The notes beneath the pieces were generated by a model. It was not told where the DNA came from. It was given only the letters and a program-made list of their open reading frames with translations, and did no database searches. A program made the translations under genes and the position numbers. This document shows positions 8,770-18,385 of a DNA stretch of 64,000 nucleotides, piece by piece. How positions within the stretch are numbered: the first letter of the stretch is position 1; every line of letters starts with the position of its first letter. This stretch comes from Sulfitobacter indolifex (GTDB taxonomy: Bacteria; Pseudomonadota; Alphaproteobacteria; Rhodobacterales; Rhodobacteraceae). The DNA lies in contig NZ_CP084951.1 in the NCBI RefSeq assembly GCF_022788655.1, positions 868,001 to 932,000 on the forward strand, read 5' to 3'.

Positions 8770-11010
8770 ATGACACGACTGGGCACCATCACCCGCCGTA
8801 GTTTCATCGTCGGCTCTGCGGCGATTGTGGGGGGCGTGGCCTTTGGCACCTATCTCTATAAACGCGACTTGAAGAACCCATTGCTTGAGGGGCTGGCCCC
8901 CGGCGCGGCGGCAATCACGCCATATGTTAAGATCGATGCGGGCGGTGTCACCTTGATCACCCCGCGCGCCGATGTGGGGCAGGGGGCTTACTCCATCCAA
9001 GCGCATATGATCGCTGAAGAATTGGATGTCGATCTTGACGCGGTGCAGATCACGCCCGGGCCACCTTCGCCGGTTTATTACAATGGTGTCGTAGGGGTTG
9101 AGGCGATGCCGATCGCCGCGACTTCGGAAACCATGCTGGCGCGCACCGGGCGCGGCGCGTCGGATGTGGCCGGTAAGCTTTTGGGTCTGCAACTGACCGG
9201 CGGCAGCTCTACCGTGCCGGATATGTACGACCGCCTGCGCATGGCGGGCGCCGTGGCGCGTGAAACGTTACTGGCCGCCGCTGTGGCGCAAACCGGATTG
9301 GATCGTGATCAGCTCAAGACCGAAGCGGGCGCTGTGGTCCTGCCCGATGGTATGCGTCTGGCCTATCAAGACCTCGCCGCTGCAGCGGCAGAGATTGAAC
9401 CGGTGACCAATGTCACCCTACGCGACCCAAGTGAGTGGCGGCATCTGGGCAAGGCGCAGATGCGGACGGATATCGTGCCCAAATCCACCGGCACCCAGAC
9501 CTATGGCATCGATATGGCGATGGAGGGGATGGTTTATGCCACCACCCGCACCAATCCGGCACAGGGCGGCGATATCATGGGCTTTGACGCGGGCCGTGCC
9601 GAAAAGATGCGCGGCGTGCAGGCCGTATTGCCGATCATCGGCGGCGTCGCTGTGGTGGCCGACAATACATGGCGCGCGTTTCAGGCCGTGCAGGCGGTGG
9701 AGTGTGATTGGGGGCCATCGCCCTATACCGGCGATACGGCGGATCAGTTCAAAGCAGTCGCGGAGTCCTTCACCGATGATCGGCAGGACAGCCGGTTTCG
9801 TGACGATGGCGATGTAATGCAGGCGCTTGCCGAGGGTGAGGTGCTTGAGGCCGAATACCGCATTCCCTATCTCGCCCACGCCCCGCTTGAGCCGATGAGC
9901 GTGGTGGTGAAGCTTGAGAAGGGCCGCGTTGATATCTGGACCGGCACGCAGATCCCGCGTTTCATGCAGGCCAATGTGGCCGCGCTCACGGGGATCGACG
10001 CCGAGAACGTGCATATCCATGTGCTGATGTCCGGCGGCAGTTTCGGGCGGCGGCTTGAGGATGACTACACCCTGCGCGCCGTCGAAGTGGCGATGCAGAT
10101 GCCCGGCACGCCGATCAAGATGGTCTGGTCGCGCGAGGAGGATTTCACCCATGACTTCCCCCGCCCGCTGGCCATGGCCCGTGCGCGGGGCAAGGTTTCG
10201 AACGGCCAGATCGCGGCCTATGATCTGGCCATCGCTGCGCCCTCAACGGCGGAATCGCAGATGGCGCGGCTCAACCAGCCGATCTTTGGACCCGACATCG
10301 CCATCGTTGCAGGAGCGTGGGATCAGCCCTTTGCGATCCCCGATTATCGCGTCACCGGACACCGGGTGCCCGCAATGGTGCCGGTCAGCTCTTGGCGCTC
10401 GGTCGGGGCGTCGGGCAATGGGTTTCTGCACGAAAGCTTCATGGATGAGATGTGCCATGCCGCAGGTGTCGATCCGCTGGAGGAGCGCCTGCGGCTTTGT
10501 ACACACGACCCGTCGCGCAAGGTGCTGGAGGCCGTGGGCGAGATGTCAGATTGGGGCGCTACGCTTGGGCCGGGTCGGGGTCGGGGGCTGGCCTTTTGCC
10601 TGTCCTTCGGCGTGCCGGTTGCCGAAGTGGTTGAGGTGCGCCAGACCGATGCGGGCCTCAAGATCGACCGCGTTTTCGTCGCCGCCGAAGTGGGCCGGGT
10701 GCTGGACCCGGTGAACTTTGAGGCGCAGCTTTCGGGTGCTGTCATCTGGGGCTTGGGCCATGCGATGAACTGCGAGTTGACCTATCGCGACGGGGTGCCG
10801 CAACAAGACAACTACCATCTTTACGAAGGGTTGCGGCTGTACCAAACTCCCAAAATCGAAGTGCGCGGATTGGAGAACGGCGGCAAGTTGCGGGGCATCG
10901 GCGAGCCGGGCGTGCCGCCCGCAGCACCAGCGCTTGCCAATGCGATCTTTGCCGCCACTGGCCAACGCATCCGTGAATTGCCGCTCTCCAAATCCGTGGA
11001 TTTTGCATGA
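8770..11010 (+). CDS. Molybdenum-binding subunit of aldehyde/isoquinoline oxidoreductase (IorB-like)
   Basis: A 746-residue large subunit of the IorB type, with one polypeptide carrying both repeats of the molybdopterin-binding fold. The N-terminus TRRSFIVGSAAIVGGVAFG looks like a Tat signal or membrane anchor, so the complex is probably periplasmic. Recognisable motifs are GGSFGRRLEDDY, VSSWRSVGASGNGF and the C-terminal RGIGEPGVPPAAPALANAIF with the Glu expected at the active site. It overlaps the next gene by four bases (ATGA). The substrate cannot be told. Confidence 0.9.
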   Translation: MTRLGTITRRSFIVGSAAIVGGVAFGTYLYKRDLKNPLLEGLAPGAAAITPYVKIDAGGVTLITPRADVGQGAYSIQAHMIAEELDVDLDAVQITPGPPSPVYYNGVVGVEAMPIAATSETMLARTGRGASDVAGKLLGLQLTGGSSTVPDMYDRLRMAGAVARETLLAAAVAQTGLDRDQLKTEAGAVVLPDGMRLAYQDLAAAAAEIEPVTNVTLRDPSEWRHLGKAQMRTDIVPKSTGTQTYGIDMAMEGMVYATTRTNPAQGGDIMGFDAGRAEKMRGVQAVLPIIGGVAVVADNTWRAFQAVQAVECDWGPSPYTGDTADQFKAVAESFTDDRQDSRFRDDGDVMQALAEGEVLEAEYRIPYLAHAPLEPMSVVVKLEKGRVDIWTGTQIPRFMQANVAALTGIDAENVHIHVLMSGGSFGRRLEDDYTLRAVEVAMQMPGTPIKMVWSREEDFTHDFPRPLAMARARGKVSNGQIAAYDLAIAAPSTAESQMARLNQPIFGPDIAIVAGAWDQPFAIPDYRVTGHRVPAMVPVSSWRSVGASGNGFLHESFMDEMCHAAGVDPLEERLRLCTHDPSRKVLEAVGEMSDWGATLGPGRGRGLAFCLSFGVPVAEVVEVRQTDAGLKIDRVFVAAEVGRVLDPVNFEAQLSGAVIWGLGHAMNCELTYRDGVPQQDNYHLYEGLRLYQTPKIEVRGLENGGKLRGIGEPGVPPAAPALANAIFAATGQRIRELPLSKSVDFA

Positions 11011-11582
11011 GATACCTGCCCATCTGTGCCGCGCTGATGCTGGCCGCCCCCGCAATAGCGCAGGATGATCCCAATCGCGTGGAGGGGCTGGCGGCTTGGG
11101 AGCGTATCTTTACCGTTACCTCGCATCCCCGCTGCACCAATTGCCATGTGGGCGTAGAGGGCCAGCCGATGTGGCAGGCCTTTGGCTATGGGCCGGACGC
11201 GGTACACGGCATGAATGTTCAAGCGGGCGAGAGCCGGATTGGTGCCGAGAGCATTCCCTGCGACGCCTGCCACGTCACCTCTGGAGCTGCCAATACCGTG
11301 CCCCACGCGCCGCCGCATATCGATGATGCTTGGCGTCTGCCCCCGGTGGAATTGGCATGGTTTGGCAAGGCATCGGCAGAGGTTTGCGTGCAGCTGCGGA
11401 ACCCTAAGACCAACGATGGCCACGATATTGCGTCATTGGTCGACCATTTGCAGAGCTCTGCCTTTGTGAACTGGGGCTTTGCCCCCGGTGCAGGACGCTC
11501 GGTACCGGAAGGCTCGTTGGATGCACTGGTGCATGATGTGACGGTCTGGGGAGCTGCGGGCACCCCCTGCGACGGGGATTAA
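11007..11582 (+). CDS. Periplasmic cytochrome c-like protein, two heme motifs
   Basis: A 191-residue exported protein. The signal peptide ends at AIAQ (about residue 19). Two CxxCH heme sites are visible, CTNCH near residue 43 and CDACH near residue 90, so it is probably a diheme cytochrome. Coupled to the molybdenum hydroxylase genes by an ATGA overlap, it is the likely electron acceptor of the IorAB complex. The C-terminal half has no motif I recognise. Confidence 0.85.
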   Translation: MRYLPICAALMLAAPAIAQDDPNRVEGLAAWERIFTVTSHPRCTNCHVGVEGQPMWQAFGYGPDAVHGMNVQAGESRIGAESIPCDACHVTSGAANTVPHAPPHIDDAWRLPPVELAWFGKASAEVCVQLRNPKTNDGHDIASLVDHLQSSAFVNWGFAPGAGRSVPEGSLDALVHDVTVWGAAGTPCDGD

Positions 11583-11585
11583 GGG

Positions 11586-12527
11586 TCAATCGCTCATCAC
11601 GCGGGCCAATCTGCGGATGCGCAGCGCGCGGTTCAACTCGCCGCCAAAGATCAGCACGAGTGCGGCAAGATACATGAAATACAATGCCGCGATGATCCCC
11701 GCCATGCCTGCGTAATAGCTGGAATAAGTAGCAAAGCTGCGCAGATAGGTTGAAAAGAGCATCGCAAGCAGGGTCCATGCAATGGCTGTGGCCACGACAC
11801 CGGGCCAGATATTGTTAAACTTGGTACGACGCGCGGGTAGGATCACGTGCGCTGCAAACAACGCGACCAATAGGATCGTCGCCGACACAGGGAAGCGGAT
11901 CAGGCCGACAGTCACGGAGCCCGGATCAAACCCCGGCATCAACATATGCAGCCAAGACCCCGCACGCGGCGCCAGTACCAGCAGATAGCCCACAATCACA
12001 AGGATGAGGCTGGCCAGCAACACCATGACCACCTGCACCGCATAGATCGTAAACACCGAACGCGTTTCGCGCAAACCATAGGCACGGTTCAAACCTATTC
12101 GAACACCGTCGACCCCACCAACCGCAAACCAGACGGTCAGTAGAATACCAACGCTCAACAGATCACCGCGTGGCACGGTCATGACCTTTTCGACTTCTGT
12201 CACAAGAGGTTCAATCAGGGCAGGGGGGACAATGGCAATAAGGAAATGGATCAGGTCGTCGGCCATTGATCGGTCGCCAAAATAGGCGGTCAGCGAACTG
12301 GTGAAGATTAGAAACGGGAAAATCGCCAAAAGCGCACGAAAGGCCACGTTTCCGGCCATGCCAAAGGCATCGTCGCTCCACAGACGCAGGACCGCTTCGT
12401 GCAGAACCGCGCGCCCAACGCGCCAGCCGGTGCCGTGAAACAAATCCTCCGGGTTCTTGCTGAGAACGCCGTGGGTCAACACAACTTCGCGCTTTTGGTC
12501 CTGAGCCGGTCTGGGGTCCATTCCCAT
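11586..12527 (-). CDS. YihY/BrkB-family inner membrane protein
   Basis: A 313-residue membrane protein with about six hydrophobic segments. Family marks include the N-terminal AFGMAGNVAFRALLAIFPFLIFTSSLTAYFG and the region ending MAGIIAALYFMYLAALVLIFGGELN. The family was once called ribonuclease BN, a name now known to be wrong; its transport role is unsettled. It converges on the cytochrome gene with only three bases between them. Confidence 0.9.
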   Translation of the reverse strand: MGMDPRPAQDQKREVVLTHGVLSKNPEDLFHGTGWRVGRAVLHEAVLRLWSDDAFGMAGNVAFRALLAIFPFLIFTSSLTAYFGDRSMADDLIHFLIAIVPPALIEPLVTEVEKVMTVPRGDLLSVGILLTVWFAVGGVDGVRIGLNRAYGLRETRSVFTIYAVQVVMVLLASLILVIVGYLLVLAPRAGSWLHMLMPGFDPGSVTVGLIRFPVSATILLVALFAAHVILPARRTKFNNIWPGVVATAIAWTLLAMLFSTYLRSFATYSSYYAGMAGIIAALYFMYLAALVLIFGGELNRALRIRRLARVMSD

Positions 12528-12689
12528 GCCTCATTTTTATCTATGACGCATAAGCTAGTGCCCCTTGGGCATGGCGACCACCTGGATAAAGCACGTCTGG
12601 CAACAGCAGGCTTATTCGATTGATCGTGCACTTGAGGCATTGCTCTACTTGACGCACCTCAAGCGATAAAATAGGAGGGAAACCGTAGC

Positions 12690-12763
<74 letters not shown>

Positions 12764-12896
12764 CTCTTCATGATATATCTGATCCTTTGTGCTGGTCCTG
12801 CGACAGGCATGCCTGATGCTTGGTTTCCCTTGCGCCAAGGTCTATAGCTGCGCCATCCGCGCGCTCAGCGCGGGCGACATTTTTAAAGGACACATC

Positions 12897-13907
12897 ATGC
12901 TGAAGCATTCCACACCGGGCCTTGCCGCTCTGGCTCTTTCCACACTCGCCGCGCCACTGGCAGCGCAAGAGCCGACGCCCGTCAAAGTGTTCATCGGCGC
13001 GATGTTTGAGATTGGCGAAAACACTGGCGACCGCGCGGGCGAATTACAGCACTGGTACGAGAAATACTGGTCCGAAACTGAGGCGCAGGACGTGCCGGGC
13101 GCATTCTCTTCGATGTATTGCAACGATGACGGCGTCTGCGGCGCGGTGCTAGGGATGGGCAAAGTGAACTCTTCGGCCTCTATGCAGGCGATACTGTTGA
13201 ACCCGGCATATGATTTCTCGCAGACTTATTTCATGCTGTCCGGCGTTGCAGGGACGCCCCCGTCACGTGGCACGATCGCCGATGTGGTTTGGGGCAGCTG
13301 GCTGGTGGATTATGACCTCGGTCATCGCTGGGCACCTGAGGAAGGAGAACCGGGCGAGCCGGTCTTCATGCCGCGCTCTGGATATGAGGATTACCGCCGC
13401 TTTGAGCTGAACGAACAGCTGGTTTCATGGGGCGTTGCGCTTGCCAAAGATGTCGAGATGCAGGATTCAGATTCCGCGCGTAAATACCGCCAGCGCTACC
13501 CTGATGAGGCCGCTCAAGCCGCGCCAAGCGTCAAGGTCGGCACCCATATGACTGGCGATACCTTCTTTCACGGGCCGGGCCTGTCGGACGAGGCGCAGTA
13601 TATGGCCGAACTTTACGGCGCAGACGACTATATGATCACTGAGATGGAGGCCGCCGCAATCGCGTTGGTGATCAAACGTCTGCACGGCACGGACCGGATC
13701 ACCAGTCTGCGCGGCGCGGTGAACTTTGACCAAGGCCACCCTGATGAATCGACGCTGGCACACCTTGATCCAGCACCGGGCGAGACCGCCGGCGGCTTTG
13801 CTGAAACGGTGGCGAATATCACCCTCGTTGGTGCGCCGCTGGTCGATCGGATCGTCGCCAACTGGGACGAATGGAAAGACGGTGTGCCGGCGCTTCCAGC
13901 CGAGTAA
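12897..13907 (+). CDS. NUP-family purine nucleoside permease-like protein
   Basis: A 336-residue exported protein of the fungal NUP (purine nucleoside permease) family, also found in bacteria. A signal peptide of about 22 residues ends at LAAQ. Family features include MGKVNSSASMQAILLNPAYDFSQTYFMLSGVAG and the ending ITLVGAPLVDRIVANWDEWKDGVP. The start with AAAGGA upstream and a signal peptide is preferred over earlier ones. There are no transmembrane helices, so a periplasmic nucleoside-binding or phosphorylase-like role is more likely than permease. It may link to the purine deaminases near 37900-41000. Confidence 0.85.
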   Translation: MLKHSTPGLAALALSTLAAPLAAQEPTPVKVFIGAMFEIGENTGDRAGELQHWYEKYWSETEAQDVPGAFSSMYCNDDGVCGAVLGMGKVNSSASMQAILLNPAYDFSQTYFMLSGVAGTPPSRGTIADVVWGSWLVDYDLGHRWAPEEGEPGEPVFMPRSGYEDYRRFELNEQLVSWGVALAKDVEMQDSDSARKYRQRYPDEAAQAAPSVKVGTHMTGDTFFHGPGLSDEAQYMAELYGADDYMITEMEAAAIALVIKRLHGTDRITSLRGAVNFDQGHPDESTLAHLDPAPGETAGGFAETVANITLVGAPLVDRIVANWDEWKDGVPALPAE

Positions 13908-13922
13908 ACTGGCCCACTAACA

Positions 13923-13952
13923 CCCTGCGGCGCATGATTTTGCGCCGCAGGG
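13923..13952 (+). terminator. Strong hairpin after NUP-family gene
   Basis: CCCTGCGGCGCA and TGCGCCGCAGGG form a perfect 12-bp stem with a 6-base loop 15 bases after the stop codon. No T run follows, but the stem is very stable. Confidence 0.7.
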
Positions 13953-14042
13953 TAAGAGCGGCAGATTGTCCCGATGGGCCTGTCGCGCTTGACCCCGCTC
14001 AGTCCCCGCGCCATGACCATGTCGCAAGACAAAGGAATGCCC

Positions 14043-15851
14043 ATGGCCCGCACGCCCCCACCCGCTCTGACTGCTAAAGATGAACGCGAGAAATCGCGGC
14101 GGATCGGAGCCCTGGCGGCGCTGACGCCCTTTCTTAGCCCTTATCGTTGGTTGATGGCCGCCGCGGGGGGCGCTTTGGTTTTGACGGCGATGATTTCGCT
14201 TACCTTGCCCTTGGCCGTGCGCCGGGTGATCGACAATTTCGGCACCAGCGAGACTGAGTTGCTGGATCAGTATTTCGTCGCCGCGTTGTTGATTGCAGGG
14301 TTGCTCGCCGTGGGAACCGGGCTGCGCTATGCGCTGGTCACGCGGCTGGGCGAACGGGTCGTGGCAGACATCCGACGTGCGGTGTTTGACCGGGTGGTGG
14401 GCATGAGCCCCTCGTTTTATGAGCGCATCATGACAGGCGAAGTGCTCAGCCGGATCACCACCGACACGACGCTGATCCTGTCGGTGATCGGCTCGTCTGT
14501 TTCTATAGCACTGCGTAACTTATTGATTTTCATAGGTGGCCTTGGGCTGATGCTGCTGACGTCTGCCAAACTCACGGGTTTGGTTCTGCTCATTGTGCCT
14601 GCCGTGGTGTTTCCCATCCTAACGCTGGGTCGTCGGTTGCGGGTGCTGAGCCGTGAAAACCAAGATTGGATCGCAGCCAGTTCGGGCAATGCCTCTGAGA
14701 CGTTGGGGGCGGTTCAAACCGTTCAGGCCTTCACGCATGAGACGGCAAGCCGGGGCCAATTTGCGCAGATGACCGAAGCGTCTTTCGATGCCGCGCAGCG
14801 CCGCATCAAAACCCGTGCCGCGATGACGATGATCGTGATTTTTCTGGTGTTCTCGGGCGTGGTTGGCGTGCTTTGGATCGGGGCGCGGGATGTGCGCGCC
14901 GATGTCATGAGCGCGGGCGCGTTGGTGCAATTCGTAATCTACGCGGTGATGGTTGCGGGCGCGGTTGCCGCTTTGTCAGAGATCTGGGGCGAGTTGCAGC
15001 GCGCGGCGGGCGCCACAGAGCGGTTGGTTGATCTGCTTCAGACAGAAGACACGGTGAACGATCCATCCCCCGACGCGCAAGTCAGCCTGCCGCAACCCGT
15101 TGCAGGCAAGATCGCATTTGAAAACGTAGAATTCACCTACCCAGCACGGCCCGATGTGGCGGCTTTGGATGGGATTGATCTTGAGATTAGCCCCGGTGAG
15201 ACCGTGGCGTTTGTCGGTCCATCGGGTGCGGGGAAAACCACGATTATCCAGATGATCTTGCGGTTCTATGACCCGCAGGCGGGCCGCATCACTTTGGACG
15301 GCGTGGACCTGCGCGATGTGGCGCGTGACCACTTCCGTCGCGCTGTGGCGCTGGTCCCACAAGACCCGGTGATCTTTGCCGCGACCGCCGCCGAAAACAT
15401 CCGCTTTGGCAGGCCCGACGCCACCGATGCAGAAGTCGAAGAGGCTGCGCGCGCGGCCGCAGCGCATGAGTTCATCACGGCGTTGCCAGAGGGCTATGAC
15501 AGCTATCTTGGGGAGCGTGGGGTGATGCTTTCTGGCGGGCAGAAACAACGTATCGCGATCGCCCGCGCCATCCTGCGTGATGCGCCGGTGCTGCTGCTGG
15601 ATGAGGCAACCAGCGCATTGGATTCCGAGAGTGAAGGGCTGGTGCAAGCCGCCGTGGATCGTCTCAGTGCGGATCGCACCACGTTGATCGTTGCGCACCG
15701 TTTGGCCACCGTAAAGAAAGCCGACCGTATTGTGGTGATGGAGGCGGGCCGTATCGCGGCCATCGGCACCCATGATGAATTGGTGGCCAGCGACGGACTT
15801 TATGCGCGTTTGGCACGCTTGCAGTTCACCGACGGGGCCGCAGCGGCCTGA
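14043..15851 (+). CDS. ABC exporter, fused permease and ATPase (MsbA/BmrA type)
   Basis: A 602-residue half-transporter. The N-terminal 330 residues hold about six membrane segments of the type I exporter fold. The ATPase follows with Walker A GPSGAGKTT, signature LSGGQKQR, Walker B VLLLDEATSALD and the switch His in IVAHRL. The start is chosen for an AAAGGA seven bases upstream; earlier in-frame starts exist. It would work as a homodimer exporting lipids or drugs. The substrate is unknown. Confidence 0.92.
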   Translation: MARTPPPALTAKDEREKSRRIGALAALTPFLSPYRWLMAAAGGALVLTAMISLTLPLAVRRVIDNFGTSETELLDQYFVAALLIAGLLAVGTGLRYALVTRLGERVVADIRRAVFDRVVGMSPSFYERIMTGEVLSRITTDTTLILSVIGSSVSIALRNLLIFIGGLGLMLLTSAKLTGLVLLIVPAVVFPILTLGRRLRVLSRENQDWIAASSGNASETLGAVQTVQAFTHETASRGQFAQMTEASFDAAQRRIKTRAAMTMIVIFLVFSGVVGVLWIGARDVRADVMSAGALVQFVIYAVMVAGAVAALSEIWGELQRAAGATERLVDLLQTEDTVNDPSPDAQVSLPQPVAGKIAFENVEFTYPARPDVAALDGIDLEISPGETVAFVGPSGAGKTTIIQMILRFYDPQAGRITLDGVDLRDVARDHFRRAVALVPQDPVIFAATAAENIRFGRPDATDAEVEEAARAAAAHEFITALPEGYDSYLGERGVMLSGGQKQRIAIARAILRDAPVLLLDEATSALDSESEGLVQAAVDRLSADRTTLIVAHRLATVKKADRIVVMEAGRIAAIGTHDELVASDGLYARLARLQFTDGAAAA

Positions 15852-15999
15852 CCAAGACCTGAACGGTACCCACGCGGCGTTACGTCACCTTTGCATGACG
15901 TTGCGTCTGTCGGCGCCGATTGCTTGCGAAACGGCGCGTTTCACCGCAATCTGGCCCAAGGAGAATAAGCCGGAACACCGGCATAGGGGAGGAGACAAC

Positions 16000-17880
16000 A
16001 TGACATTCGCCGGGATCGAGGACCGCAATGCAATCGCGGCGGAAATGCCGTGGGAAGACCGCGACGTGGCCAAGACGCTTTACGGAATGCTGAGCAACAC
16101 GACCGCAAAATTCCCCAAGCATAACGCCGTCAGCTATCAGATTTTCTCAGGGCCCAAAGACAAGGCCGAAACGCTGACCTGGAGCGAGCTGCATGGCCGC
16201 GTGACGCAGGCCGCCAACCTTTTCCGCAGCCTCGGCATTGGTGAGAAAGACGTGGTGGCCTACGTGCTGCCAAACTGTAACGAGACGACAATCACCCTGC
16301 TGGGCGGTGCCGTTGCCGGGATCGTCAGCCCGATCAATCCGCTGCTGGATGCCGAACAGATCGGTGCCATCCTGCGCGAGGTTGGTGCATCCGTCGTGGT
16401 CACCCTGCGGCCTTTCCCCAAGACGGACGTGGCCCAGAAGACCGCCGAAGCGGTGCGGCTTGCGCCCAAGGTGCATACGGTGCTTGAGGTGGATCTTGTC
16501 CGCTATCTGACACCGCCTAAAAGCTGGATCGTGCCACTGGTCCGGCCCAAGGGGCTGGCAGAAAATCAGGCGAAGTACCTCAACTTCAACGCCGAGATCG
16601 CCAAACAGAACACCTCGCTCAATTTCAAGGACGTGCAAGAAGACCGTGTCGCTTGCTATTTCCACACCGGGGGCACCACCGGCATGCCGAAGGTGGCGCA
16701 GCACAAATATTCCGGCTTGATCTACAACGGCTGGCTGGGCCATCGCCTGCTGTTCAGCGAAGAGGACAATATCATGTGTCCGCTGCCGCTGTTCCACGTT
16801 TTTGCCTGCCATGTGATCTTGATGGCCGCCGTGGCCTCTGGCGCGCATGTGGTCTTCCCCACGCCGCAGGGCTATCGCGGGGATGGGGTGTTTGATAACT
16901 TCTGGAAGCTGATTGAGCGGTGGAAAATCACCTTTATCATCACCGTGCCGACTGCGATCTCGGCCAAGATGCAGCGGCCGATTGATGCGGATGTCAGTAC
17001 TGTGAAAACGGCCTTCTCCGGGTCAGCCCCGCTGCCGCTGGAACTCTTCCGCCGCTTTGAGAAAGCCACGGGCATCACGTTGATTGAGGGCTATGGTCTG
17101 ACTGAGGCGACCTGCCTTGTGTCCTGCAACCCGCCCGACGGCGTCAAGAAAGTAGGCTCCATCGGCATCGCCTTTCCTTATTCGGATGTGCGGATCATCA
17201 AAGGCACGGCCGATGGGCCGATCGACGCGGGTGTCGATGAGATCGGCGAGATCTGTGTGTCGAACCCCGGTGTCTTTGCGGGCCATACCTATGTCGAGGA
17301 AGACAAAAACAAAGACCTTTTCTACCACGGTAAATACCTGCGCACCGGCGATCTGGGTCGTATCGACAGCGATAGCTACATTTGGATCACTGGCCGCGCC
17401 AAAGACTTGATCATTCGCGGCGGGCACAACATCGACCCGGCCGAGATTGAAGAGGCGCTCTTGGGTCATGAAGCCGTTGCCTTTGCCGGGGCCATCGGCC
17501 AACCCGATGCCCACGCGGGCGAGGTGCCCTGCGCCTTTGTCGAACTGGTGGCCGGCGCCACGGTGACCGAAGCAGAACTGCTGGCCTTCGCGCAGGAAAA
17601 GGTTGCCGAACGCGCGGCGCAGCCCAAACACCTCAAGATCATGGATGAGCTGCCTAAGACGGCCGTCGGCAAAATCTTCAAGCCCGACCTGCGCAAAGAC
17701 GCGATCACGCGGGTCTATAATGGCAGCCTAGAGAAAGCCGGTTGCGCCGCACGGGTAACCGAAGTGATCGATGACAAAAAGCGCGGGCTTGTGGCTAAGG
17801 TCACGATGCACAACGCGTCACATGATGACGTGTCCAAGGTGCTCAGCGTCTATACGCGCCCTTGGGAACCCGCGAGCTAA
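16000..17880 (+). CDS. Acyl-CoA synthetase (AMP-forming)
   Basis: A 626-residue ANL-superfamily enzyme that activates a carboxylic acid with ATP and CoA. Motifs in order are the phosphate loop FHTGGTTGMPKVAQHKY, the A5-type YGLTEATC, TGDLGRIDSDSYIWITGRAKDLIIRGGHNI and the C-terminal Lys in PKTAVGKIFKPDLR. The acid is probably a medium or long fatty acid, but the acyl pocket cannot be read by eye. A strong GGGGAGGAGAC ribosome binding site decides the start. The C-terminal 60 residues extend beyond the catalytic Lys, as in the fadD-like group of roseobacters. Confidence 0.92.
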   Translation: MTFAGIEDRNAIAAEMPWEDRDVAKTLYGMLSNTTAKFPKHNAVSYQIFSGPKDKAETLTWSELHGRVTQAANLFRSLGIGEKDVVAYVLPNCNETTITLLGGAVAGIVSPINPLLDAEQIGAILREVGASVVVTLRPFPKTDVAQKTAEAVRLAPKVHTVLEVDLVRYLTPPKSWIVPLVRPKGLAENQAKYLNFNAEIAKQNTSLNFKDVQEDRVACYFHTGGTTGMPKVAQHKYSGLIYNGWLGHRLLFSEEDNIMCPLPLFHVFACHVILMAAVASGAHVVFPTPQGYRGDGVFDNFWKLIERWKITFIITVPTAISAKMQRPIDADVSTVKTAFSGSAPLPLELFRRFEKATGITLIEGYGLTEATCLVSCNPPDGVKKVGSIGIAFPYSDVRIIKGTADGPIDAGVDEIGEICVSNPGVFAGHTYVEEDKNKDLFYHGKYLRTGDLGRIDSDSYIWITGRAKDLIIRGGHNIDPAEIEEALLGHEAVAFAGAIGQPDAHAGEVPCAFVELVAGATVTEAELLAFAQEKVAERAAQPKHLKIMDELPKTAVGKIFKPDLRKDAITRVYNGSLEKAGCAARVTEVIDDKKRGLVAKVTMHNASHDDVSKVLSVYTRPWEPAS

Positions 17881-18089
17881 CCGACCAAGGGGCAGGGGGC
17901 GTCAGTCCTGCCCTTAGTCTCTTCAAATTCTTGATTGCAGCCCAGCTGCGTTGCGCCGATGCACATTTTCTGTGTGTCGGCGCAAGAATTTTAGGCTGTT
18001 TCGTGCATGTTTAAAGGGCGGCCTTTCCTGTCAGGCATAGCGCCTATGCAAATTCTGCGGGTTTAAAATAGGGGTTGAGCGTACTACTT

Positions 18090-18124
18090 CTGCATTGCAG
18101 CATTGATAATGCACTTGCAGCATT
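18090..18124. promoter_or_regulatory. PhaR-like site and TTGCAGCATT repeats before DUF1127 genes
   Basis: CTGCATTGCAG fits the CTGC-N3-GCAG pattern I recall for the polyhydroxybutyrate regulator PhaR of Rhodobacter-type bacteria. It overlaps the first of two exact TTGCAGCATT copies exactly 20 bases apart, two helical turns, so they face the same side of the DNA. A GATAAT box lies between them. The first DUF1127 gene starts about 20 bases further on. Confidence 0.5.
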
Positions 18125-18142
18125 CTGAAAGGAGTTGCGCTT

Positions 18143-18385
18143 ATGACGATGGCAATCTCACGTGGCACCACCCTGAGCTCCGCGCTCGCTGGGCTTCAGC
18201 ACACCTTTGACGGCATGCGTCGTCGTGTGGCCCAGATCAAAGCCCGGCGCGCAGCTTACAACCGAACTTTCACAGAACTTACCGCACTGAGTGATCGCGA
18301 ACTGTCGGATATCGGCATCGCGCGGTGCGACATCCGGCGTCTTGCGTCGGAAGAACTTTCAAAGGAACAGACCTATGAAGTATAA
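18143..18385 (+). CDS. DUF1127 small basic protein
   Basis: An 80-residue protein whose C-terminal half is a clear DUF1127 domain: NRTFTELTALSDRELSDIGIARCDIRRLA. The domain is short, Arg-rich and helical. In Rhodobacter sphaeroides a DUF1127 protein (CcaF1) binds RNA and is encoded in front of the CcsR small RNAs. The same layout here argues for a related role. GAAAGGAG lies before the ATG. It overlaps the next gene by 11 bases. Confidence 0.88.
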   Translation: MTMAISRGTTLSSALAGLQHTFDGMRRRVAQIKARRAAYNRTFTELTALSDRELSDIGIARCDIRRLASEELSKEQTYEV

